The notes below the pieces were generated by a model. The model saw only the letters and a program-made list of their open reading frames with translations. It was not told the origin of the DNA and did not search any database. Shown piece by piece: positions 8,590 through 17,277 of a stretch of DNA of 42,697 nucleotides. This stretch comes from Burkholderiales bacterium (GTDB taxonomy: Bacteria > Pseudomonadota > Gammaproteobacteria > Burkholderiales > JAEUOS01): assembly GCA_947473125.1 (NCBI GenBank), contig CANJDH010000036.1:1-42697 (forward strand), in the 5' to 3' direction. Position 1 is the stretch's first letter, and every line of letters starts with the position of its first letter. The position numbers and the translations under genes were made by a program.

Positions 8590-9345
8590 ATGTGCACTGC
8601 GAACCAGCCCATGAACGCCCCCGTTACCCTGGCCCATATCAAGACCGCCTGCTCCACCTGCAACCTGCGCGAATTGTGTCTGCCGGTGGGGCTCAAGCGC
8701 GATGAAGTCGAATCCCTGGACGAGCTGGTCTACACCCGCATGAAGGTCAAGCGCGGTGAAAGCCTGTTTCGCACGGGCGATGATTTTGCGTCCCTGTATG
8801 CGATTCGCGTGGGGTTTTTCAAGACCCGCGTCGCCACTGAAGACGGGCGTGACCAGGTTACCGGGTTCCAGATGGCCGGCGAGTTGATCGGCATCGACGG
8901 CATCGTCACCGACCACCACAACTGCGACGCAGTGGCGCTGGAAGACAGCGAAGTTTGCGTGATTCCCTATTCCAAACTCGAGGAGTTGTCGCGCAAGTTT
9001 GAAGTCTTGCAACACCATTTCCACAAGGTCATGAGCCGCGAGATCGTGCGCGACCACGGCGTCATGCTGTTGCTCGGCAGCATGCGCGCCGAGGAGCGCC
9101 TGGCAGCCTTCCTGCTCAACCTCTCGCAGCGTTTTACCGCGCGCGGCTATTCGTCATCCGACTTCATCCTGCGCATGACGCGCGAGGAAATTGGGAGTTA
9201 CCTCGGCCTGAAGCTTGAAACCGTGAGCCGCGCATTCTCCAAGTTCCAGGACGACGGTCTCATTTCGGTGCAGCAAAAACACATCCGCATCAGCGACATC
9301 GCCGGCCTCAAGAAAGTGATGGGGCAGACCGGTTCCACCTGCTAG
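8590..9345 (+). CDS. fnr: FNR-type oxygen-sensing transcription regulator
   Basis: CRP/FNR-family regulator that dimerises and binds DNA when it holds an oxygen-labile [4Fe-4S] cluster. 251 residues. All four cluster cysteines are present: C21, C24 and C30 (CSTCNLRELC) and C112 (HHNC), closely matching E. coli FNR spacing. A cyclic-nucleotide-like beta-barrel (about 35-140) and dimer helix lead to a helix-turn-helix whose recognition helix has E210, S213 and R214 (ETVSRAF), the residues that read TTGAT. The box next door is therefore its expected target. An in-frame ATG at 8611 is an alternative start; it would leave 13 residues before the first cluster Cys. Confidence 0.95.
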   Translation: MCTANQPMNAPVTLAHIKTACSTCNLRELCLPVGLKRDEVESLDELVYTRMKVKRGESLFRTGDDFASLYAIRVGFFKTRVATEDGRDQVTGFQMAGELIGIDGIVTDHHNCDAVALEDSEVCVIPYSKLEELSRKFEVLQHHFHKVMSREIVRDHGVMLLLGSMRAEERLAAFLLNLSQRFTARGYSSSDFILRMTREEIGSYLGLKLETVSRAFSKFQDDGLISVQQKHIRISDIAGLKKVMGQTGSTC

Positions 9346-9382
9346 CGCGGCACACCCCGGCGGCGATGCTACCATCGCGCGC

Positions 9383-10048
9383 ATGGCGAAACATCAAGGC
9401 AAGCGCTTTGCACGGCGCGAACACCTCGGGCTTACCCCCGCTGAATTTGCCGTCCTGCGGCGCCTCTCCACTCCGGAGAAAATCCAGACCTTCCTGAATG
9501 CCACCCCGGCCAATCACGAGCTCGGCGGCGAAACCCTGCTGTCGGTGCGCGAAGTGATCCGGCAACGCCGCGCCCACTGCCTGGAGGGCGCAATGCTGGC
9601 CGCCTGCGCGCTGTGGGTGCAGGGCGAACCGCCGTTGGTGATGTACATGCATTGCGACCTGGTGGACTGGCCGCACGTTATCACCCTGTTCAAGCGCGGC
9701 CGCTGCTGGGGCGCGATTTCCAAGACCAACGGCGTGCCGCTGCGCTACCGCGACCCGGTGTACCGCAACCTGCGCGAGCTGGCGATGTCGTACTTTCACG
9801 AGTACTACACCAAGCACGGCCGCAAGACCCTGCGCGGCTATTCGGTGCCATTTGACCTGCGCCGCATGGATACCGAACTGTGGGTGACCAACCCGCACAA
9901 CGGCTGGGAAGTGAACGATCGGCTGGAAACCCTGCGCCACACCATGCTGATTTCGCCCAGGCAGGAAAAGCTGCTGGCGCGGCGCGATCCGTTCGAACGC
10001 ACCATCGCCAAAATGCTCGAGTACCCAAAACCGGAAACGACCGGCTGA
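9383..10048 (+). CDS. Transglutaminase-like conserved protein
   Basis: 221 residues, cytoplasmic (no signal or membrane segment). I do not recognise a named gene. Pattern suggests a transglutaminase/papain-like fold: C66 in RRAHCLEGAML at a helix start, H98 in VDWPHVITLF preceding a beta strand, and an Asn/Asp position in WGAISKTNGV (N116). This is the Cys-His-Asn/Asp order of such enzymes. The following RYRDPVYRNLRELAMSYFHEYY segment looks like a conserved family signature. It follows fnr by 37 bases on the same strand and converges with the RbgA gene 9 bases later. Catalysis and substrate are unknown; the fold assignment is inference from the motif order only. Confidence 0.6.
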   Translation: MAKHQGKRFARREHLGLTPAEFAVLRRLSTPEKIQTFLNATPANHELGGETLLSVREVIRQRRAHCLEGAMLAACALWVQGEPPLVMYMHCDLVDWPHVITLFKRGRCWGAISKTNGVPLRYRDPVYRNLRELAMSYFHEYYTKHGRKTLRGYSVPFDLRRMDTELWVTNPHNGWEVNDRLETLRHTMLISPRQEKLLARRDPFERTIAKMLEYPKPETTG

Positions 10049-10057
10049 TTCGGCAAG

Positions 10058-11011
10058 CTAGACAGCAAGCGCTGCGCGCGACGCCGGAGTTTCCAGACTA
10101 ATGCGCCCCAGCGCACCACTGCGATAGTCGATCAAAAGCGTGACGGCTGCTTTCTCAAAATCATAGCCCGCGCCCTTGAGCCGGAAGCCACGCTTGAGCG
10201 CAACGCCTTCAATCACACTCACACCATCGATTGCGCCGCTGGTAGGTAAGACGCCTGGTGACGCGTCATCGCCCCCAGGATCGGCGCCTGCCGGCGATAC
10301 GAAGCTGCCTGGCACGCCCAATGGCACATTGACGGCAGTCTTGAACCCATAGCGCACGGCTAGCGCCTGCGGGTAGCGTTGCAACAGCAGATTCGCCAGA
10401 AAAATCGCTACATCGGATTCGTTGTAGGCATTGGTGCCGATCGCGTGACTGGCGGCCAGCATCAGGCCGTCTGACGGGCGTGCGATGCGCGGCCACATCA
10501 ACCCGGGCGTATCGGTAATCTTGACCGTGGAAGACAGGTCATAACGATGCAATACCTTGGTCACAGCCGGCTCGTCTCCGACCTTCGCGACGCGACGCTT
10601 GAGCAACGCATTGATGAGCGTCGACTTGCCGACGTTGGGCACACCCATAATGAGCATGCGCAAGGGCTTGAAATTGTCGTTGCGGTGCGGCGCGATTTTT
10701 TTTGCCGCCGCCAGCACCTTGGCGGTCTCGCCCGGTTTCTTGCACGACAGCGCGATCGCCGTCACGCCCTTTTGCGCGTTGTAAAACGCCAGCCAGGCCT
10801 GCGTTGCAGCCGGGTCGGCGAGGTCCGCCTTGTTGAGCACCTTGAGGCAGGGACGCTGCCGATGCGCGCGCAGCGTCTCCACCAGGGGATTGACGCTGGC
10901 AGCGGGACAGCGCGCATCAAGCACCTCGACGACCAGGTCGTGCTCGGCCATCGCCTCCTTGGCCTTGTCGACAGCGGCCGTCATGTGGCCGGGAAACCAG
11001 TTGATCGCCAT
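10058..11011 (-). CDS. rbgA: RbgA/YlqF-type ribosome biogenesis GTPase
   Basis: A circularly permuted GTPase that assists late assembly of the large ribosomal subunit. 317 residues. Motif order is permuted as expected: G4 NKAD (60-63), G5 SCK (89-91), then G1 GVPNVGKS (123-130) and G3 DTPG (167-170). The N-terminal INWFPGHM signature is typical of YlqF/RbgA. A C-terminal extension of about 100 residues is present. It begins two bases after the stop of the DUF1653 gene, so it is the third gene of a short operon starting at 11440. The symbol follows the Bacillus family name; function in this organism is by homology. Confidence 0.88.
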   Translation of the reverse strand: MAINWFPGHMTAAVDKAKEAMAEHDLVVEVLDARCPAASVNPLVETLRAHRQRPCLKVLNKADLADPAATQAWLAFYNAQKGVTAIALSCKKPGETAKVLAAAKKIAPHRNDNFKPLRMLIMGVPNVGKSTLINALLKRRVAKVGDEPAVTKVLHRYDLSSTVKITDTPGLMWPRIARPSDGLMLAASHAIGTNAYNESDVAIFLANLLLQRYPQALAVRYGFKTAVNVPLGVPGSFVSPAGADPGGDDASPGVLPTSGAIDGVSVIEGVALKRGFRLKGAGYDFEKAAVTLLIDYRSGALGRISLETPASRAALAV

Positions 11012-11012
11012 C

Positions 11013-11228
11013 TCAGAGGCGCGCGAAACGCGGCAGGGTCTTGCCGTCGATCACGACATCTTCGGCAAACATCGCGGCAGGCCGTACCCAGAGCCCGCCT
11101 TCCCCATACAGCGGGCGATACACCACCATCGGCTCGTGCGTCTCCGAGTGACGCGCGGTGCCGATCACTTCATATTCGTTACCCTTGTAGTGCCGGTAGC
11201 GTCCCGGTGCGACGATCGCGGCGGTCAA
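11013..11228 (-). CDS. DUF1653-family small protein
   Basis: 71 residues, cytoplasmic. The pattern GRYRHYKGNEYEVIGTARHSET followed by VVYRPLYGEGGLWVRP matches the DUF1653 domain, a small SH3-like beta barrel of unknown role. No ATG or GTG precedes the domain; the start is a TTG at 11228 that overlaps the stop of the upstream gene (TTGA), consistent with translational coupling. It lies between a 71-residue protein and the RbgA-type GTPase in one operon. Confidence 0.82.
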   Translation of the reverse strand: MTAAIVAPGRYRHYKGNEYEVIGTARHSETHEPMVVYRPLYGEGGLWVRPAAMFAEDVVIDGKTLPRFARL

Positions 11229-11440
11229 AGCAAAGCCAGATCTTTCCCCGCGGCGTCGAGCATCTCGTCGGTAATTTTGCCGGCGGAAAAGCCGGCAACC
11301 GCCTTCAACGACAGGCCCATCGCCTTGGCCATGCCGATTTGCGGGTGCTCGGCGATGCCGGGCATATGCTTGAGCAATACCGCCTTGGCGGCCGGATCGT
11401 CGAGCAGGTCGCCGATGCTGTCGTCGGTCGTAAATGCCAT
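11225..11440 (-). CDS. Small conserved protein with PQIGMAKAM-type domain
   Basis: 71 residues, cytoplasmic, no known catalytic motif. It consists of one short helical unit (IGDLLDDPAAKAVLLKHMPG, then PQIGMAKAMGLSLKAVAGF). Similar units occur as C-terminal tails on esterases and other enzymes in alphaproteobacteria, from memory; no function is known to me. The ATG at 11440 has AGGAG 9 bases upstream and heads the operon with DUF1653 and the RbgA-type GTPase. Confidence 0.7.
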   Translation of the reverse strand: MAFTTDDSIGDLLDDPAAKAVLLKHMPGIAEHPQIGMAKAMGLSLKAVAGFSAGKITDEMLDAAGKDLALL

Positions 11441-11501
11441 CGCGCAGGTCTCCTTTGTTTAGTGTGGTGTCGCGATTATCGTTGCTTCGGCGCCAAGGTG
11501 T

Positions 11502-13475
11502 TCAGGCATCGATCCGTGCAAGCAGTTGTCCGAGGGCAACCTGCGCTCCTGCGTCCACCAAAACGGCGGCGATGGTTCCGGGGCCTCGCGCGACCAAGGC
11601 ATGTTCCATCTTCATGGCTTCGAGTACCAGCAAGGGCGTCCCTTTGACCACGGCATCGCCTGCCTTGGCACGAACTGCGACGACGCGCCCTGCCATCGGC
11701 GCCTTGACCACGGCATCCCCCCCGGCTTCGGCTTCGGAGTGCGTGGGCGCGAGTGTCAGATCGCGCAGCACAAAGCGCCGGCCGCGCCACTGCGCCTCGC
11801 CCACGACAGGGTCGCGGCTCTCGGTGAAAGCAAAACGCACAGCGTCGATCCCGGCACCCCACTTCATGAAAATCGTGTTGCCTGCCTTTCTGGAGAATGC
11901 GCATTCATGCGCCTCTCCGGCATGCATGGCCATAAACCCTTTGTCCGCCAAAGGTTTCAGGGCGATGGCATGGATGATTCCGTCCAGTTCCAGTCGCAGC
12001 GGCACCTCATAGCACGCCGCCAGTGGGCTGCGTGACGTCGAACGCCACGCGTACAGGGCGGCAGACAGCAGGGCCGGCGCCACATCGTCGACCGGTGCCT
12101 GCAAGGCCGCCCACTCCTCGTCGATGAATGCCGTCGTCGCCTGGCCATTGGAAAAGCGCGGGTTGCGCAGGCACGCCGCCAGGAACGACTTGTTGCTGGC
12201 AAACCCGAGCAGAGCGGTGTCATCGAGCGCCTGGGCAAGCCGCGTCCGCGCCTCGTCACGCGACGCGCCGTGGCCAATCAGCTTTGCGAGCATCGAGTCG
12301 TAGAAAGGCGCCACCTCCAGGCCGGTTTCCAGCGCCGCCTCGATGCGCAGCCCGGCCTGCGTGTCTGCAGGTTGCCAGTCGAGCACGCGCCCGCTTTGCG
12401 GCAGGAATCCCTGGGCGGGATCTTCGGCACACAGGCGCACTTCGATTGCATGGCCGCCGGATTCGAAGCGCCGCATGATTTCCGACTGGTCATTGACCGG
12501 CAGCACCTCACCCATCGCCACGCGCAACTGCCATTCGACCAGGTCGAAACCGGTCAGCGCCTCTGTCACCGGATGCTCGACCTGCAGGCGTGTATTCATT
12601 TCCATGAAGTAGAAATTGCCGCCGACGTCGAGCAAACACTCGATGGTGCCGGCGCCGACATAGCCGATCGCCCGCGTGGCGTTCACCGCCATGGCGCCCA
12701 TGCAGCGACGCAGTTCCGGGCCGACCGCTGGCGACGGCGCCTCTTCGATCATCTTCTGGTGGCGGCGCTGCACCGAGCAATCGCGCTCGCCCAGGTGTAC
12801 GACGTTGCCGTGGGAGTCGGCAAATACCTGGACTTCGACATGGCGCGGCGCGATCACGGCTCTTTCGAGAATCACATCGGCCGAGCCGAACGCATTCAGT
12901 GCCTCCGAGCGCGCAGTGGCGAGGGCCGCCGCAAAATCCGCCAGCGTCGCCACCAGACGCATGCCGCGCCCTCCACCACCCGCGGCAGCCTTGATCATCA
13001 GCGGGAAACCAATGGCCACTGCCGCCGTTGCCAGCACAACGTCACCCTGGTCGGCATCGTCATATCCCGGAATGCAGGTGACGCCGGCAGCCTTCATCAG
13101 GCGCTTGGCGCCGGCCTTGTTGCCCATTTGCTCAATCGCGTTGGGGGGCGGCCCGACCCACACCAGGCCAGCGTCGAGCACTGCCTGCCCAAACGCAGCG
13201 TTTTCGGCGAGGAACCCGTAGCCCGGATGAACCGCTTGCGCATCGCTTGATTTCGCCGCGGCAATGATCGCCTCGACGTTGAGGTAGGACTCGCGCGGCA
13301 GCGAGCCGCCGATGTGAACAGCACGATCGCCTGCGCGCACATGCAGCGCGTTGGCATCGGCATCCGAATACACCGCCACCGTGGCGATGCCCATGCGCTT
13401 GGCGGTGCGCATCACCCGCAGGGCAATCTCGCCGCGATTGGCGATCAGCAGAGAATTGAACTTCACGGCAGACAT
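11502..13475 (-). CDS. Acyl-CoA carboxylase, biotin carboxylase/BCCP (alpha) subunit
   Basis: Carboxylates its own biotin with ATP and bicarbonate and hands the CO2 to the beta subunit. 657 residues. Order: biotin carboxylase N-domain (LIANRGEIALRVMRT, HPGYGFLAEN), ATP-grasp with the glycine-rich loop AAAGGGGRGM and the EMNTRLQVEHPVTE active-site segment, C-domain, a middle domain, and a C-terminal biotinyl domain with EAMKMEH (K622 is the biotin site). Domain content fits methylcrotonyl-, geranyl- or propionyl-CoA carboxylase. Its ATG shares one base with the stop of the beta gene (TGATG), so both are translated together. Confidence 0.92.
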   Translation of the reverse strand: MSAVKFNSLLIANRGEIALRVMRTAKRMGIATVAVYSDADANALHVRAGDRAVHIGGSLPRESYLNVEAIIAAAKSSDAQAVHPGYGFLAENAAFGQAVLDAGLVWVGPPPNAIEQMGNKAGAKRLMKAAGVTCIPGYDDADQGDVVLATAAVAIGFPLMIKAAAGGGGRGMRLVATLADFAAALATARSEALNAFGSADVILERAVIAPRHVEVQVFADSHGNVVHLGERDCSVQRRHQKMIEEAPSPAVGPELRRCMGAMAVNATRAIGYVGAGTIECLLDVGGNFYFMEMNTRLQVEHPVTEALTGFDLVEWQLRVAMGEVLPVNDQSEIMRRFESGGHAIEVRLCAEDPAQGFLPQSGRVLDWQPADTQAGLRIEAALETGLEVAPFYDSMLAKLIGHGASRDEARTRLAQALDDTALLGFASNKSFLAACLRNPRFSNGQATTAFIDEEWAALQAPVDDVAPALLSAALYAWRSTSRSPLAACYEVPLRLELDGIIHAIALKPLADKGFMAMHAGEAHECAFSRKAGNTIFMKWGAGIDAVRFAFTESRDPVVGEAQWRGRRFVLRDLTLAPTHSEAEAGGDAVVKAPMAGRVVAVRAKAGDAVVKGTPLLVLEAMKMEHALVARGPGTIAAVLVDAGAQVALGQLLARIDA

Positions 13476-15097
13476 CAGGGACGCGCCACGCCAAATTGCA
13501 TCGGCCGCAGCGTGCGCCGTGCTGCTTCATCCACTGTCGCCAGCACGAAGCCGAGCACCGCCCGGGTATCGCGCGGGTCAATGATGCCGTCATCAAGCAT
13601 GCGCGCACTGGTGGCGATGGCGCTCTGCTGGCGCTCGAAGTTCTCGATGATCTTCGCCTCCTGCGCCGCCATCACGGTCGGGTCGAGCGTTTCGCCCTTG
13701 CGCTTGGCGCCAGCCTCAGCCACGATACGCATCACCATCGCTGCCTGTTCGCCGCCCATCACTGCTGTACGCGCATTCGGCCACGAGAACAGGAAACGCG
13801 GGTCGTAGCCGCGCCCACACATGCCGTAATTGCCCGCACCAAACGATGCGCCGCACATGATGGTGAGCTGCGGCACTGTCGCGTTGGTGACGGCCTGGAT
13901 CATCTTCGAACCGTGCTTGATCATGCCGCCCTGCTCATAGGCCTTGCCAACGATGTAGCCGGTGGTGTTCTGCAGGTACACAATCGGCGTGCCGCTCTGG
14001 CAACAGGCCTGGATGAAATGCGTCGCCTTGTTCGCGCCATCCGGGTCGAGCGGACCGTTATTGGTGATGATGCCGACCGCGTAACCCTCGATAGCCGCGT
14101 GGCCGCACACCGTGGCTGGGCCGTACAGCGCCTTGAAATCGAGAAAGTCAGAATCGTCGACGATGCGCGCGATCACTTCGTGCATGTCGACCGGCTTCTT
14201 CGGATCGCCTGGCATCACACCGAGCAATTCTTCGGCAGGCAGTCGAGGTAACTTGCCGTGCCGCGGTGCAGCGAGCGCAAGATGGCGGTTCCAGTCGAGC
14301 CGCACCATCACCTCGCGCGCAAGCCGGATGCCATCGCGGTCATCTTCTGCCAGATATTCACCGAGGCCTGACACACTCACATGCATTTCCGCGCCACCCA
14401 ATTCTTCTTCAGTCGCAATCTCGCCGGTGGCGGCCTTGAGCAGGGGCGGTCCCGCCAGAAATGCGCGCGCATTGCCGCGCACCATGATTACGTAATCCGA
14501 CAGGCCTGGCATATACGCGCCGCCAGCCGTCGAAGACCCGTGCACGACAGTGACCACCGGCAAACCTGCGGCCGACAGGCGCGCCAGATTGCGAAAGATC
14601 GCTCCGCCGCGCACAAAACCTTCGACCTTGTACTGCGGCAGATTGGCGCCAGCGCTCTGCACCAGATGTACATAGGGCAGCTTGTTCTCCAGCGCGATCA
14701 ACTGCGCCCGGATCATCTTCTCCTGCCCCATCGGCCGGATCGATCCGGCTTCGATGGCCGAATCCGAAGCCATGATCACGCAACGCACGCCCGAAACGAA
14801 ACCAATGCCACTGATTGAACCGCCACCGGGAATGCTCTTCTCGGGCTCCGGTCTGTCAAACAGGTAACCCGCCAGCGCCGAGAGCTCTATAAATGGCGCG
14901 CCGGGGTCGAGCAGCAAGGCGATGCGCTCGCGCGGCAGCAATTGACCGCGTTTGTCAAAGAGTGGTTTTGCAGTTGCGGATTTCTCCGCCGTGCGACGTT
15001 CCAGCGCACGCGCTTCCTCGAGTTGCGCGAGCATCGCTGCGCGATTCGCGGCAAAAGCGGCATCGGCGGACAGGATATTGGTTTCAAGGGCGGCCAT
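13475..15097 (-). CDS. Acyl-CoA carboxylase carboxyltransferase (beta) subunit, methylcrotonyl/geranyl-CoA type
   Basis: Transfers CO2 from carboxybiotin to an acyl-CoA. 540 residues with the two crotonase-fold halves of the family: an N-half with the GGGSISGIGFVSGV and SSTAGGAYMPGL acyl-CoA segments and a C-half with QNTTGYIVGKAYEQGGMIKH and CGASFGAGNYGMCGRGYDPRF. The latter pattern fits the methylcrotonyl-CoA (leucine) and geranyl-CoA (terpene) branches, not propionyl-CoA carboxylase. The liu or atu partner genes (acyl-CoA dehydrogenase, hydratase, lyase) are not in the window, so the substrate stays open. The upstream gene is uvrB, separated by 48 bases. Confidence 0.9.
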   Translation of the reverse strand: MAALETNILSADAAFAANRAAMLAQLEEARALERRTAEKSATAKPLFDKRGQLLPRERIALLLDPGAPFIELSALAGYLFDRPEPEKSIPGGGSISGIGFVSGVRCVIMASDSAIEAGSIRPMGQEKMIRAQLIALENKLPYVHLVQSAGANLPQYKVEGFVRGGAIFRNLARLSAAGLPVVTVVHGSSTAGGAYMPGLSDYVIMVRGNARAFLAGPPLLKAATGEIATEEELGGAEMHVSVSGLGEYLAEDDRDGIRLAREVMVRLDWNRHLALAAPRHGKLPRLPAEELLGVMPGDPKKPVDMHEVIARIVDDSDFLDFKALYGPATVCGHAAIEGYAVGIITNNGPLDPDGANKATHFIQACCQSGTPIVYLQNTTGYIVGKAYEQGGMIKHGSKMIQAVTNATVPQLTIMCGASFGAGNYGMCGRGYDPRFLFSWPNARTAVMGGEQAAMVMRIVAEAGAKRKGETLDPTVMAAQEAKIIENFERQQSAIATSARMLDDGIIDPRDTRAVLGFVLATVDEAARRTLRPMQFGVARP

Positions 15098-15145
15098 GTC
15101 TTGGCGTTTCAGGGTGGCGTGGCGACGTGGCTGACTGTACCCGAA

Positions 15146-17200
<2,055 letters not shown>

Positions 17201-17230
17201 GGAGGCTGGCGCAGCAGGAAGCAACCGGCC

Positions 17231-17236
17231 ATTCTA
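17231..17236 (-). promoter_or_regulatory. Possible extended -10 promoter of uvrB
   Basis: Minus strand reads TTGC-TAGAAT: a -10 hexamer with an upstream TG as in extended -10 promoters. There is no good -35. The implied start near 17224 gives a leader of about 24 bases to the ATG at 17200. Confidence 0.4.
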
Positions 17237-17277
17237 GCAAGGGCGGTGCGATATTCGCACCCGGCCCCGGGTTCGGA

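Noticed and set aside
7036..9345. Nearby cytochrome cbb3 oxidase genes
   Set aside because: Expected next to fnr/hemN in many betaproteobacteria, but no cco gene is present in this window.
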